Assembly: GCF_030397665.1 (NCBI RefSeq)
Contig: NZ_JAPUBT010000003.1
Coordinates: 248,001-312,000, forward strand
Origin: Janthinobacterium sp. SUN073
GTDB taxonomy: Bacteria; Pseudomonadota; Gammaproteobacteria; Burkholderiales; Burkholderiaceae_D
Reading direction: 5' to 3'
DNA: 64,000 nt
The notes beneath the pieces are model-generated. The model had not been told where the DNA came from, made no database searches, and was given only the letters and a program-made list of their open reading frames with translations. How positions within the stretch are numbered: the stretch's first letter is position 1; every line of letters starts with the position of its first letter. The translations under genes and the position numbers were made by a program. Of the stretch, positions 8,145-17,623 are shown in pieces.

Positions 8145-9932
8145 ATGCACGACACGTCACACAAGGCCCCCGTGTGGGCCATGCGCTACCTGCTATTTAT
8201 TGCCGGCATGGGGGGATTGCTGTACGGCATAGACATCGGCATCATCGCCGGCGCCCTGCCCTATCTGGAATCGACGGCCTCCGTGGCATGGAAACTGACG
8301 GCCCAGCAACTGAGCTTTATCGTCGCCGCCGTGCTCCTCGGCTCCGTCCTGTCTTCTCTGTTCGCCGGCGCCCTGGCCGATATCCTGGGCCGGCGCTGGG
8401 TGATGTTCCTGGCCGGCGCCCTGTTCAGCGCCAGCATCCCGCTGATCGCCCTGGCCGACGGCTACACGCCGCTGCTGCTGGGCCGCCTGCTGCAAGGCAT
8501 CAGCGGCGGCTTGATCGGCGTCGTCGTGCCCCTGTACCTGGCCGAATGCCTGCCCGCGCAACAGCGTGGACGCGGCGCCGCCCTGTTCCAGTTGCTGCTG
8601 ACCATCGGCCTGGTGGCCGCCGCCCTGATCGGCCTGCAGCAAGCGCAGACGGTGGAAACGGCCACGCAGGCGGCGCAGGCGTTGCCGGAAGCGGGCCGCA
8701 TCGCCGCCATCTTCACGGCCAAGGACCACGCCTGGCGCAGCATCTTCTGGGTCTGTTTGACGCCGGGCCTGGTGTTTACCATCGGCGCCCTGCTGCTGGC
8801 CGAGTCGCCGCGCTGGCTGGCGCAACGGGGCCGCATCGAGCAGGCGCGCCAGTCGCTGCTGCGCACGCGCCTGCCCGCCGCCGCCGACATCGAACTGCGC
8901 GAAATGCAAGACACGCCGGAAAACGCGGCCAAGGCCAGCGGCAAGGCGAAAGATCCGCTGCTGAGCCGCCGCTATGTGCTGCCCTTCCTGCTGGCCTGCC
9001 TGATCCTCGCCTGCACGCAGGCGACGGGCATCAATTCCATCCTCGCCTATGTCGTCAATATTTTGAACCAGGCGGGCCTGTCGGGCGCCTCGGCCAACAT
9101 GGCGGACGTGCTGTTGAAGGTACTGAATGCCGTGATGACGGTGGTGGCCGTGCTGCTGGTCGATCGCAAGGGTCGCAAATTCCTGCTGATGCTGGGCACG
9201 GGCGGCATCGTCGTCTCGCTGCTGGCGGCCGGGCTGCTGTTCCGCGGCGCCGAAGCGCACCTGGCCGATGTGCGTCCCGCCATCGCCGCCCAGGTACAAG
9301 CCGATGGCCTGACCCTGCACCTCGATGCGCCCACCTTGACGGCGCTGGGCGCGGCGGCCGACGGCACGCCGCAGCAGCTGACAATCGCCTACGCCTACGG
9401 CCCGTTCACCAACGTGAAAAGCCTGCGCAGCGATGACCCAGTGCTGCGCCAGGTGTCCATCGCGCGCGACGACGCCGTGCAGGCCGACAGCGTGATCGGC
9501 GTGTTCTTCCGCAAGCTGCACCTGAACCCGTTCGCCGACCCGGCCGCCGGACGCGAGGCGCCGCTGCGCATCGAGAAGGCCAGCCTGGGCCCCGTGCCCT
9601 CGTCCTCGCACGGCTGGCTGGTGGCGATTGCCATCTGCGTGTTCGTTTCCAGCTTTGCCGTGGGACCGGGCGTGTGCGTGTGGCTGGCCCTGTCCGAACT
9701 GATGCCGACCCGCATCCGCTCGAACGGCATGAGCATCGCGCTGCTGGTGAACCAGTTCGTCTCGACGGTGATCGCCGCCATCTTCCTGCCCACCGTGGGC
9801 TTGCATGGCTACTCGACCTTGTTCTTCTTCGGCGCCGGCTGCACCGTGCTGTATTTCCTGGCCGCCGCCTTCCTGCTGCCGGAAACGAAGGGCAAGACCT
9901 TGGAAGAAATTGAAGCGCACTTTTCAAAGTAG
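8145..9932 (+). CDS. MFS sugar:H+ symporter, probable GalNAc permease, with a large loop insertion
   Basis: A 595-residue member of the sugar-porter branch of the major facilitator superfamily. Signatures include GGLLYGIDIGIIAGALPYL near TM1, ADILGRRW (loop 2-3), LAESPRWLAQRGR after TM6, QATGINSILAY in TM7 and LPETKGKTLEEIE at the C-terminus. A GGAG ribosome site precedes the ATG at 8145. Unusually, about 120 hydrophilic residues (367-488) separate TM9 from TM10, where most relatives have a short external loop, and a further loop of about 30 residues lies between TM5 and TM6. As last gene of the GalNAc operon it is the likely importer (AgaP role), an inference from position. A terminator follows. 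Confidence 0.82.
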   Translation: MHDTSHKAPVWAMRYLLFIAGMGGLLYGIDIGIIAGALPYLESTASVAWKLTAQQLSFIVAAVLLGSVLSSLFAGALADILGRRWVMFLAGALFSASIPLIALADGYTPLLLGRLLQGISGGLIGVVVPLYLAECLPAQQRGRGAALFQLLLTIGLVAAALIGLQQAQTVETATQAAQALPEAGRIAAIFTAKDHAWRSIFWVCLTPGLVFTIGALLLAESPRWLAQRGRIEQARQSLLRTRLPAAADIELREMQDTPENAAKASGKAKDPLLSRRYVLPFLLACLILACTQATGINSILAYVVNILNQAGLSGASANMADVLLKVLNAVMTVVAVLLVDRKGRKFLLMLGTGGIVVSLLAAGLLFRGAEAHLADVRPAIAAQVQADGLTLHLDAPTLTALGAAADGTPQQLTIAYAYGPFTNVKSLRSDDPVLRQVSIARDDAVQADSVIGVFFRKLHLNPFADPAAGREAPLRIEKASLGPVPSSSHGWLVAIAICVFVSSFAVGPGVCVWLALSELMPTRIRSNGMSIALLVNQFVSTVIAAIFLPTVGLHGYSTLFFFGAGCTVLYFLAAAFLLPETKGKTLEEIEAHFSK

Positions 9933-9965
9933 ACCAAAGTAACCATTTGTAGCAATCTCCTTTCC

Positions 9966-9997
9966 AGCTCCGGACCACCATCCGGGGCTGTTTTTTT
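9966..9997 (+). terminator. Rho-independent terminator of the GalNAc operon
   Basis: AGCTCCGGA (9966-9974) pairs with TCCGGGGCT (9981-9989) through one G-U pair around a six-base loop, followed by seven T residues (9991-9997). It ends the operon 34 bases after the transporter stop codon. Confidence 0.88.
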
Positions 9998-10143
9998 GCC
10001 GGCAGAACAAGTTTACGGGGCTGGCGCGCACGGCACGACACAGTTTTCCTTCTGGAATCACGGGCGCGTGGGCTAGAATCTGGCTGCGTCGTGCTACTCA
10101 CGAGGCGGCAATGGCGCCATGACAAAAACCACCAGGAGACACA

Positions 10144-11541
10144 GTGAGCTTATTTAGAACCAAGAATTTGGATGACATGATCGCCCACAGCAAGAAGCCG
10201 GGAGGTCTGGCCAAGGTGCTGGGACCGCTCGACCTTGTCCTCATGGGCATAGGCGCCATCGTCGGCACGGGCATTTTCGTGCTCACCGGCACGGGTGCGC
10301 TGACAGCCGGCCCCGCCCTGTCGCTGTCGTTCGTCGTGGCGGCCGTCGCCTGCTGCTTCGCCGCCCTGTGCTATGCGGAATTTGCCTCCACCGTGCCGGT
10401 GGCCGGCTCCATCTACACCTACAGCTATGCGACTTTGGGCGAGCTGGCCGCCTGGATGATAGGCTGGGACTTGCTGCTCGAGTACGGCCTGGCCGCGGCC
10501 GCCGTCTCCGTCGGCTGGTCCGGCTACTTCCAGTCGCTGCTGGCGGGCTTTGGCATCGCCCTGCCTGCGGCCCTGTCGGCCGCGCCGGGGGCCCTGCCGG
10601 GCGTGACGACCTTCATCAACCTGCCGGCCCTGGTCATCATGCTGCTGCTGACGGCCATGCTGGGATGGGGCGTGCGCGAATCGGCGCGCCTGAACAACAT
10701 CATGGTGGCCATCAAGGTGGGCGTGGTGCTGCTGTTCATCATCTTTGGTGCGCGCCACGTGCAGCCGGCCAACTGGCAGCCCTACATGCCGTTCGGCTAC
10801 CACGGCATGCTGAGCGCCGCCGCCCTCGTCTTCTTCGCCTTCATCGGTTTTGACGCCGTCACCTCGGCCGCCGAGGAAGTCAAGAAGCCGTCACGCGATT
10901 TGCCGATCGGCATCATCGGCTCGCTGGCCGTGTGCGCCGTGCTGTACGTGGTGGTCTCGGCCATCATGACGGGCATCGTGCCGTATCAAAAATTCCTCGG
11001 CGTCGACCATCCCGTCTCGCTGGCCCTGCAATATGCGGGGGAAAACTGGATCGCCGGCTTCGTTGACCTGGGCGCCATCCTCGGCATGACCACCGTCATT
11101 TTGGTGATGGCCTTCGGCCAGACGCGCATCATCTTCGCCATGTCGCGCGACGGCTTGCTGCCCAAGCGACTGTCGACCGTGCATCCGCGCTTCCACACGC
11201 CGTTCTTCGCCACCTGGCTGGTGGGCATCGTCTTCGGCCTGATCGCCGCGACGATCCCGCTCAACATCCTCGCCGAGCTGATCAACATTGGCACCCTGGC
11301 CGCCTTCACCATGGTGTCGATTGCCGTGGTGGTGCTGCGCAAGAAGCGCCCGGACCTGCCGCGCGCCTTCCGCTGCCCCGGCGTGCCCTACGTGCCGGCG
11401 CTGGCCGTGATCCTGTGCGTGGGCCTGATGACTTTCCTCAGCTGGGTCACCTGGATGGCCTTTAGCATCTGGCTGGTAATCGGCCTGGTCATCTACTTCG
11501 GCTACGCGCGCCGCCGTTCGCTGCTGCACCCGCCGCAGTAA
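10144..11541 (+). CDS. APC-family amino acid permease (cationic amino acid/YfnA type)
   Basis: A 465-residue membrane protein with 12 or more hydrophobic segments and the amino acid-polyamine-organocation signature GPLDLVLMGIGAIVGTGIFVLTG in TM1, a discontinuous helix that binds the substrate. Other family motifs are AGSIYTYSYATLGE and FFAFIGFDAVTSAAEEVKKPSRDLP. The start is GTG at 10144, supported by AGGAG six bases upstream. It stands alone after the GalNAc terminator and before a DUF445 gene, so context gives no substrate. Close families import or exchange basic or branched-chain amino acids; I cannot distinguish these from sequence. Confidence 0.88.
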   Translation: MSLFRTKNLDDMIAHSKKPGGLAKVLGPLDLVLMGIGAIVGTGIFVLTGTGALTAGPALSLSFVVAAVACCFAALCYAEFASTVPVAGSIYTYSYATLGELAAWMIGWDLLLEYGLAAAAVSVGWSGYFQSLLAGFGIALPAALSAAPGALPGVTTFINLPALVIMLLLTAMLGWGVRESARLNNIMVAIKVGVVLLFIIFGARHVQPANWQPYMPFGYHGMLSAAALVFFAFIGFDAVTSAAEEVKKPSRDLPIGIIGSLAVCAVLYVVVSAIMTGIVPYQKFLGVDHPVSLALQYAGENWIAGFVDLGAILGMTTVILVMAFGQTRIIFAMSRDGLLPKRLSTVHPRFHTPFFATWLVGIVFGLIAATIPLNILAELINIGTLAAFTMVSIAVVVLRKKRPDLPRAFRCPGVPYVPALAVILCVGLMTFLSWVTWMAFSIWLVIGLVIYFGYARRRSLLHPPQ

Positions 11542-11551
11542 AAAGTCCCGT

Positions 11552-11574
11552 GCAGCGACACATCCCGTCGCTGC
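11552..11574. repeat. Perfect stem-loop after the APC permease gene
   Basis: GCAGCGAC (11552-11559) and GTCGCTGC (11567-11574) form an eight-base perfect stem with a seven-base loop, ten bases after the permease stop. There is no T-tract, so this is not a classic terminator. It may protect the mRNA 3' end or assist Rho-dependent termination. Confidence 0.5.
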
Positions 11575-11617
11575 CGCAGTTAAGATGGCGGTCTCGCAAC
11601 CCTGCAGGCCGCCATCC

Positions 11618-12904
11618 ATGCTCCCTTCCCCCGACCTCATCGCACAGCTGGACCAAAGCACGGACCAGCTCAAGCGCGCGCGCCTGCGCAACATGCAGTG
11701 GCTGGCCGTCGGCTTGCTGCTGCTCGCCGCGCTGGTGTTTGCCGTGGCCCGCTCGCAGCGCGGCGGCCACCCCGCCTGGGGCTATGTGGAAGCATTCGCC
11801 GAAGCGGCGATGGTGGGCGCGATCGCCGACTGGTTCGCCGTCGTCGCCCTGTTCCGCCACCCGCTGGGCATCCCCTTGTGGCATACGGCCATCATCCCGA
11901 ACAGCAAGGCGGACATCGGCCGCAGCCTGGGCGCCTTCGTGGAAAACCATTTCATTACCGAGCAAGGCATCGCCGAACGCATCGCACAAGCCGATCCCGC
12001 CGCGCGCCTGGGCACCTGGCTGGCGGACGAGGGCCACGCGCGGCAGCTGGGCATGGCCAGCGCCGGCGTGATGAAACAGCTGCTGGCGATGGCCGACCAT
12101 GAGAAGCTGGGCCGCCTGCTGCGTGAGCAGGCCAGCAGCTACCTGGGCCAATTGAATCTGTCGGAGGTGGCGGCCGACTGCCTCGACGCGCTGATCGCCG
12201 ACGGCAAGCCGCAGGAGCTGCTGGACTTCCTGCTCGACCGCAGCGCCGCCTACCTGGACGACGAGGTACACCACGCCGCCATCGGCGACTTCGTGCTGGG
12301 CGCCTTCCAGATCGAGAACACGCTGGTGAAAAAGGCCGTGAAAGCGTATGAGCCGCGCATGATCGCCTCGCTGCAAAAGTTTGCCGTCGCCGTGCGCGTC
12401 GATGCGCAGCACCCGCTACGCCAGCGCGTCGCCGGCTGGATCGCCGACAGCGCCTTGCACCTGAAGGCCGATCCGCACTGGCAGGACACGGTGCGCCGCT
12501 ACCAGCTGCGGCTGATCGCCAGCGATACGGTGCAAGCCATGCTGGGCGACGTCTGGAGCAACATCAGCACGCGCCTGCTGGCCGACCTGCACGCGGACCA
12601 GCCCGTGCTGGCGCAAGCCATCGCCAGCCTGGCGCGCAACACGGGCCAGGTGCTTGGCGCGGACAAAGCTGCGCGGGAATGGCTGAACGACGCCATCGTC
12701 GCCGGCAGCGGCACGCTGGTGCGCCGCTACCGGGGCGAAGTGGGCGCCTTCATCGCCGCCCGCCTGGACCTGTGGAGCAAGGACGAAATGAGCGAGCGCA
12801 TCGAACTGGCCATCGGGCGCGACCTGCAATTCATCCGCATCAACGGCACCATCGTCGGCGGCCTGGCCGGCTTGCTGATTTACGCCGTCAGCCAGGCGTT
12901 TTAA
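11618..12904 (+). CDS. DUF445 family inner-membrane protein
   Basis: A 428-residue DUF445 protein. A transmembrane segment lies near residues 28-45 and another at the extreme C-terminus. The family block [33 protein letters not shown] and [16 protein letters not shown] are plain. The function of the family is not established. I prefer the ATG at 11618 (MLPSPDL) over the ATG at 11585, because the latter lies within an inverted repeat (GATGGCGG at 11584-11591, CCGCCATC at 11609-11616) and adds an unconserved-looking leader. The stop codon shares bases with the stop of the convergent chemoreceptor gene. Confidence 0.85.
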   Translation: MLPSPDLIAQLDQSTDQLKRARLRNMQWLAVGLLLLAALVFAVARSQRGGHPAWGYVEAFAEAAMVGAIADWFAVVALFRHPLGIPLWHTAIIPNSKADIGRSLGAFVENHFITEQGIAERIAQADPAARLGTWLADEGHARQLGMASAGVMKQLLAMADHEKLGRLLREQASSYLGQLNLSEVAADCLDALIADGKPQELLDFLLDRSAAYLDDEVHHAAIGDFVLGAFQIENTLVKKAVKAYEPRMIASLQKFAVAVRVDAQHPLRQRVAGWIADSALHLKADPHWQDTVRRYQLRLIASDTVQAMLGDVWSNISTRLLADLHADQPVLAQAIASLARNTGQVLGADKAAREWLNDAIVAGSGTLVRRYRGEVGAFIAARLDLWSKDEMSERIELAIGRDLQFIRINGTIVGGLAGLLIYAVSQAF

Positions 12905-14553
12905 GCACTCTTTACCAGCCTCGTCACGGACAACTGCTTGCGCGCCGCGGCAGCCCTGGCTGGCTGCCGTGCCGCCACGCCGGCCGCGACACTGCGCACC
13001 AGCTGGAAGGAATCAACCAAGGTCGCCAGTTGCATGGCCTGCTGCTGCATATCGGTCGCCGCGGCGGAGGCCTGTTCGACCAGGGCCGCATTTTGCTGCG
13101 TCACGTCATCCATCTGCGTGATGGCCTGGTTGATTTGCTCGATGCCCTCGCTCTGTTCCTGGCTGGCGGCCGTGATGTCGGCCATGTAACCGGCCACCTG
13201 GCGCACCGATTGTTCGATATCCCCCATGGTCTTGCCCGCATCCTGCACCAGCCGGCTGCCCACGCCCACCTTGTCCACCGAGTCGCCGATCAGCACCTTG
13301 ATTTCCTTGGCCGCCTGGGCCGAGCGGTGCGCCAGGTTGCGCACCTCGGACGCCACCACGGCGAAGCCGCGTCCCTGCTCACCCGCGCGCGCCGCCTCCA
13401 CGGCCGCATTCAGGGCCAGGATATTCGTCTGGAAGGCGATGCCATCGATCACGCCGATGATGTCGACGATCTTGCGCGAGCTTTCCTGGATCGATCCCAT
13501 GGTGGCAATCACCTGCGACATGGCTTGCTCGCCCTTGTGCGCCGTCTCCGAGGCGGCGCTGACGAGGCGGTTCGCCTCCCGCGCATTATCGGCATTCTGC
13601 TTGACCGTTCCCGTCAGCTCTTCCATGGACGATGCCGTCTCTTCCAGCGCGCTCGCCTGCGACTCCGTGCGCTGCGACAGGTTCGCGTTGCCTTCGGCGA
13701 TTTCCTGCGCGCCACGGCCGACCACGCCCGTCGATTCCTTGATTTGTCCAACCAGCAGCTTGACATTCGTCTGCAAGACGCGCAGCGCCTGTACCACCGC
13801 AGTCAGCTCGTCATTGCCGCTGGCGCTGATGCTGCCCGACAGATCGCCCGCGCTCATGCGCTCGATATCGCTGCGCATGCGCTGCAGCGGCGTCACGGCC
13901 GAGCGCTGCAAGGTATAGCCGCCGGCAGCGCAGGACACCACGCCGCACAGGGTAGTAAACAGCATCGGCATGCCGGCATGCCCGGCGGCCACGTAAGAGA
14001 TGGCCGGCGCCGCGACGAAAAGCAGCGCCAGCGAGCCGAACACCAGGCCCAGCCTGGCGCGCAGCGACAGCTGCGCCATCGGGTTCAGGCGCCGCAAGAC
14101 CGAGCGGTGCACGGCCACGCCTTCGCGCACTTCGAGCGTGCTGCTGCCTAGCTTGATGGCCCGGTAAGCTTGCTCGGCGGCGGCAACCTGTTCCCGGCTG
14201 GGTTTGACGCGGATCGATGTGTAGCCCACCATCTTGCCATGCTCCAGCATCGGCGCGGCATTCGCTTCCACCCAGTAGTAATCGCCATTCTTGCAGCGGT
14301 TCTTGACCATGCCCGTCCATGCCTTGCCGCTCTTGATGGTGCGCCAGAAGTCGGCGAACGCTTCGACCGGCATGTCCGGATGGCGCACGATGTTTTGCGG
14401 CGCGCCGATCAGCTCCTCGGCCGAAAAGCCGCTGATGTCGATGAAATCCTGGTTGACATAGGTGATGTTGCCCTGCAGGTCAGTCTTCGATACCACCGTC
14501 TGACCATCATGGAGCACATACTCCCTGTTCGTTACCGGCATATTTGTACGCAT
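12901..14553 (-). CDS. PAS-containing methyl-accepting chemotaxis protein, Aer-like
   Basis: A 550-residue chemoreceptor. The N-terminal PAS domain (about 10-120) has the Aer-type sequence [24 protein letters not shown] and NIVRHPDMP, the fold that binds FAD in E. coli Aer. Two hydrophobic segments follow (about 168-190 and 195-213), then a HAMP-like linker and a long signalling coiled coil whose tip reads [35 protein letters not shown]. There is no large periplasmic domain, so it senses internal redox or energy state. GGGGAG lies seven bases before the ATG at 14553. A perfect FNR-type box lies about 160 bases upstream, which fits control by oxygen. It converges on the DUF445 gene, sharing four bases at the stops. 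Confidence 0.92.
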   Translation of the reverse strand: MRTNMPVTNREYVLHDGQTVVSKTDLQGNITYVNQDFIDISGFSAEELIGAPQNIVRHPDMPVEAFADFWRTIKSGKAWTGMVKNRCKNGDYYWVEANAAPMLEHGKMVGYTSIRVKPSREQVAAAEQAYRAIKLGSSTLEVREGVAVHRSVLRRLNPMAQLSLRARLGLVFGSLALLFVAAPAISYVAAGHAGMPMLFTTLCGVVSCAAGGYTLQRSAVTPLQRMRSDIERMSAGDLSGSISASGNDELTAVVQALRVLQTNVKLLVGQIKESTGVVGRGAQEIAEGNANLSQRTESQASALEETASSMEELTGTVKQNADNAREANRLVSAASETAHKGEQAMSQVIATMGSIQESSRKIVDIIGVIDGIAFQTNILALNAAVEAARAGEQGRGFAVVASEVRNLAHRSAQAAKEIKVLIGDSVDKVGVGSRLVQDAGKTMGDIEQSVRQVAGYMADITAASQEQSEGIEQINQAITQMDDVTQQNAALVEQASAAATDMQQQAMQLATLVDSFQLVRSVAAGVAARQPARAAAARKQLSVTRLVKSA

Positions 14554-14712
14554 GTTCGTCTCCCCAATTCAGCACAACCGAATGGCGGCGCCATCCGGAA
14601 ACCAGCCAGCTGACGCCCTGACCTCAGCAGCGTTCGCCTCTTCCCGCCCTGATGATGAACAAGTGCAAAGGCAGCACGCCCTCTGCATTTCTTTCTCTTA
14701 TTCGCCATCTTT

Positions 14713-14726
14713 TTGATGTAGATCAA
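14713..14726 (-). promoter_or_regulatory. Perfect FNR/Anr-type box upstream of the Aer-like receptor
   Basis: TTGATGTAGATCAA matches the FNR/Anr consensus TTGAT-N4-ATCAA at every defined base. It lies in the 477-base AT-rich gap (14554-15030) between the divergent chemoreceptor and GGDEF genes. It is 160 bases from the receptor start and 305 from the GGDEF start, so I assign it to the receptor. No convincing -10 lies at the ideal class II distance. The rest of the gap holds the inverted repeats and candidate promoter listed separately. Confidence 0.6.
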
Positions 14727-14761
14727 ATTTATTTTGCTACATAAATTTACCAAATACAACA

Positions 14762-14801
14762 TTTAATTTAAAAATTAAACGAATTTGTTATTTTTAATAA
14801 C
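14762..14801. repeat. Two adjacent perfect AT-rich inverted repeats
   Basis: TTTAATTT (14762-14769) and AAATTAAA (14772-14779) form one palindrome with a two-base centre. GTTATT (14787-14792) and AATAAC (14796-14801) form a second with a three-base loop. They lie in the AT-rich divergent intergenic region and may be regulator-binding sites or local DNA-bending elements. Confidence 0.45.
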
Positions 14802-14916
14802 ATTGAAAATGAGAAATTTGCCCGAGCCACAGAGGAAAACTGCTTGTTTTCTGGTGAATTGAGGGCCGTGATGGTAGTTGCGTCAGAAATACAAATCATT
14901 AAAATCATGAAATTCA

Positions 14917-14944
14917 TTGCATTCAATTTTATTTGAGGTATGAT
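14917..14944 (+). promoter_or_regulatory. Candidate sigma-70 promoter for the GGDEF-CheW-HD-GYP-FIST operon
   Basis: TATGAT (14939-14944) matches five of six -10 bases. TTGCAT (14917-14922) is a weak -35 at 16-base spacing. It lies 87 bases before the GGDEF start, in an AT-rich stretch. Confidence 0.35.
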
Positions 14945-15030
14945 GATTCCTAAGGGAAAACAAAAATGAGGCAGCGATAGCGTGGCCTTCGCCTTCCCAA
15001 GAAATCCGCATTCATGCAGGGGACAAGCAC

Positions 15031-15933
15031 ATGAACAAAATCCTGGCCTTGCGTCTGCTCGACGCCGCCGACGACGCCGCCGTCATCATCGATGCGGGTT
15101 CACGCATCCGCTATGCGAACGACGCCATGTATGCGCTGAGCGGTTATGCCCCGGGCAGCCTGTCGGGCCAGCAGATCGAGGCGCTGCTGCCCGACTCCGT
15201 GCGCAAGCAGCATGGCGCACGGATCGGCGCCTATCTGGCCGGCGAAAAGAAGTCCACGGTACTAGGACACAAGCGCCATTTCGCCATACGCCACCACGAT
15301 GGCACCATGCTGCCCATCGTGCTCAAGGCCATGGACCTGGGCAAGCTGGACGATGAGAACTACCTGGGCGCCTTTTTCATCGACCAGCGCCATGAACGCG
15401 CCATCGAACAGCAGAATGCGGCCCGCTGGCAGCAGTTGCAGCGCATCGCCCTGAGCGATCCCCTGACCCACCTGCCCAACCGCCGCGCCTTCGAGATCGA
15501 AGCCGTACGTTCGGCCGCGCGGGCCAGTCGCGCGGGCAGTTCGATGAGCATCGGCATCGCCGACATCGATTTCTTCAAGAAGGTCAACGACCGGCATGGC
15601 CACGCCGCCGGCGACGCCGTGCTGCAAGCCATCGCGGCCGTGCTCCAGACCCAGGCACGGGCATCCGATGTCGTCGCCCGCGTGGGCGGCGAGGAATTCG
15701 GCTTGCTGTTCCCGCATACGGACATGGCCATGGCGCACCAGGTGGCCGAACGCATACGCCTTGCCGTGGCCGCAACGTGCGTCGCCTTCGAGCACACGCC
15801 CATCACGGTGACGATCAGCATCGGCCTGGCGCCGCTGCCGGCAGACGGCGACTGGAAAGCCGGCTTCATGCAAGCCGACGCCGCGCTGTACCAGGCCAAG
15901 AGCAATGGCCGCAACCGCACCGAGCAAGTTTGA
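15031..15933 (+). CDS. PAS-GGDEF diguanylate cyclase
   Basis: A 300-residue soluble protein. A PAS domain (about 1-125; RIRYANDAMYALSGY, KSTVLGHKRHF) precedes a GGDEF domain (about 140-300) with DPLTHLPNRRAFE and the active-site loop GGEEF at residues 219-223. An RxxD inhibitory site (RASD) lies five residues before it, so product inhibition by c-di-GMP is expected. There is no membrane segment, so the signal is cytoplasmic. GGGGA before the ATG at 15031 supports the start. It is the first gene of a five-gene signalling operon that also contains the opposing HD-GYP enzyme. Confidence 0.92.
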   Translation: MNKILALRLLDAADDAAVIIDAGSRIRYANDAMYALSGYAPGSLSGQQIEALLPDSVRKQHGARIGAYLAGEKKSTVLGHKRHFAIRHHDGTMLPIVLKAMDLGKLDDENYLGAFFIDQRHERAIEQQNAARWQQLQRIALSDPLTHLPNRRAFEIEAVRSAARASRAGSSMSIGIADIDFFKKVNDRHGHAAGDAVLQAIAAVLQTQARASDVVARVGGEEFGLLFPHTDMAMAHQVAERIRLAVAATCVAFEHTPITVTISIGLAPLPADGDWKAGFMQADAALYQAKSNGRNRTEQV

Positions 15934-15993
15934 GCACTACCCGGTAACCCCCGCAGTTTCATGCATCACGCATCACCTGACAGGAGCAAACAC

Positions 15994-16497
15994 ATGGAAA
16001 CCACCACGACACATGCCGCGGCAGCGAGCCAGCTGGTACAAGCGGGCGCCCGGGAATTGCTGGTCTTTGGCCTGGGCAATGAGGAATACGCCATCGACAT
16101 CGGCCTGGTACAGGAAATCCGCGGCTACGGCGCCGTGACCCGTATGGCCAATGCCCCCGCCTTCCTCAAGGGCTTCATCCACCTGCGCGGCAGCATCGTG
16201 CCGCTGATCGACCTGCGCATCGCACTGGGCCAGGCCGAGCCCGCGTATGACGCCTCGACCGTGGTGATCATCCTCATCTTCGCGCATGGCGCCACCGGCA
16301 TCGTGGTCGACCGGGTGGCCGATGTGGTGCCGCTGGCCCCGGCACAGATCAAGCCCCCGCCGCAGCTGCACGGCTCGGCGATGGCCGGCCATGTCACGGC
16401 CATCGGCAGCCTGGACGAACGCATGCTGATCGTGCTCGACATGGACAGCCTGCTGTCAGGCCTGGGCGTGCAAGCCACGGGCAAACTGGCGGCTTGA
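15994..16497 (+). CDS. cheW: CheW-like chemotaxis coupling protein
   Basis: A 167-residue single-domain CheW protein (VFGLGNEEYAIDIGLVQEI, GFIHLRGSIVPLIDLR, GIVVDRVADVV, DMDSLL). CheW links receptors to the kinase CheA. CAGGAG at 15981-15986 selects the ATG at 15994 over the upstream ATG at 15961. No cheA, cheY or receptor gene is adjacent; it lies between a diguanylate cyclase and an HD-GYP regulator. It may connect a receptor array to c-di-GMP turnover, or scaffold the encoded kinase, but this is inference. Confidence 0.9.
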   Translation: METTTTHAAAASQLVQAGARELLVFGLGNEEYAIDIGLVQEIRGYGAVTRMANAPAFLKGFIHLRGSIVPLIDLRIALGQAEPAYDASTVVIILIFAHGATGIVVDRVADVVPLAPAQIKPPPQLHGSAMAGHVTAIGSLDERMLIVLDMDSLLSGLGVQATGKLAA

Positions 16498-16550
16498 GCC
16501 AGCCATCGCCATTTCGCCCTGCAGCCTGACCGCCATCCGCCGGAGACACC

Positions 16551-17609
16551 ATGAGCATCCTGATCGTCGATGACAACGACACTAACCTGAGCCTGCTATC
16601 GACGCTGGCGCGCAAGGCCAGCAGCATCGAACCCGTCTGCATGAACGACCCCATCGATGCGTTGACCTGGTGCGAGTCGCATGTGCCGGACCTGGTCCTG
16701 CTCGACTACCGGATGCCCAGCCTGTCAGGCAATGAATTTCTCAGCATCTTCCGCAAGATGCAGGGCATGGCCGACATCCCCATCATCATGGTCACCACCG
16801 AGAACGACCGCGCCGTGCGCAAGCAGGCCTTTTCGCTCGGTGTCACGGAGTTTCTCACCAAGCCCGTCGACACCATCGAGTTCAGCCTGCGCGTGCGCAA
16901 TCTGCTGTCCCTGCGCACGGCGCAAACCATGCTGGCCGACCGCGCCAAGCTGCTCGAGCATGAAGTGAGCGAGGCCATCGCCAACGTCACGGCGCGCGAG
17001 ATGGAACTGGTCACGCGCCTGGCGCGGGCGGCCGAATTCCGCGACCCCGAAACGGGCGCCCACATCATGCGCATGGCGCGCTATTCGGCGCTGATCGCCA
17101 GGAACCTGGGCATGGATGCGCAATGGCAGGACCTGCTGCTCAAGGCTGCGCCCATGCACGACGTGGGCAAGCTGGCCACGCCCGACCATATCCTGCTCAA
17201 GCCGGGCCGGCTGGACCCCGAGGAAATGGCCATCATGCGCCAGCATGCGGAAATCGGCGGCAAGATCCTCGCCGGCAGCGATTCGCCGCTGATCCAGCTG
17301 GCCGAGCAAATCGCCTGCGGCCACCACGAAAAATACGACGGCAGCGGCTATCCGCGTGGCCTGGCGGGCGAACAGATACCGCTGTCGGCGCGCATCGTCG
17401 CCGTGGCCGATGTCTTCGACGCGCTCACGTCGGAACGCCCGTACAAGCCGGCCTGGCCCGTGGAACAGGCGCGCCTGTTCCTGCAACAGAACAAAGGCAG
17501 CCATTTCTGCCCGCACTGCATCGACGCCTTCCTGGGCGCCTGGGACGAGGTGCTCGATATCCGCAACAGCCTGCCCGACCCCGTCCAGCACCACGCCCAC
17601 CCACTGTAA
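16551..17609 (+). CDS. REC-HD-GYP response regulator, c-di-GMP phosphodiesterase (RpfG-like)
   Basis: A 352-residue protein. The N-terminal receiver has the phospho-acceptor Asp52 in LVLLDYRMPS and a KPVDTIE lysine motif. A helical linker (about 125-150) joins it to an HD-GYP domain with MHDVGK (His203-Asp204), CGHHEKYDGSGYPRGL and the DVFDALTSERPYKPAW segment. All expected catalytic residues are present, so it should hydrolyse c-di-GMP when phosphorylated. Its likely partner is the hybrid kinase two genes downstream. A nearby Cys/His-bearing stretch (HFCPHC) near residues 317-322 is unusual and could bind metal. Confidence 0.92.
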   Translation: MSILIVDDNDTNLSLLSTLARKASSIEPVCMNDPIDALTWCESHVPDLVLLDYRMPSLSGNEFLSIFRKMQGMADIPIIMVTTENDRAVRKQAFSLGVTEFLTKPVDTIEFSLRVRNLLSLRTAQTMLADRAKLLEHEVSEAIANVTAREMELVTRLARAAEFRDPETGAHIMRMARYSALIARNLGMDAQWQDLLLKAAPMHDVGKLATPDHILLKPGRLDPEEMAIMRQHAEIGGKILAGSDSPLIQLAEQIACGHHEKYDGSGYPRGLAGEQIPLSARIVAVADVFDALTSERPYKPAWPVEQARLFLQQNKGSHFCPHCIDAFLGAWDEVLDIRNSLPDPVQHHAHPL

Positions 17610-17623
17610 GCGAGGACCCTGCC

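Noticed and set aside
8193..9920. A 575-codon minus-strand frame opposite the MFS transporter
   Set aside because: The product is Gln/Arg/His-rich with no domain and is a mirror of the transporter codon pattern.
11552..11574. Stem-loop after the APC permease as an intrinsic terminator
   Set aside because: The stem is perfect but no T-tract follows; kept only as a stem-loop.
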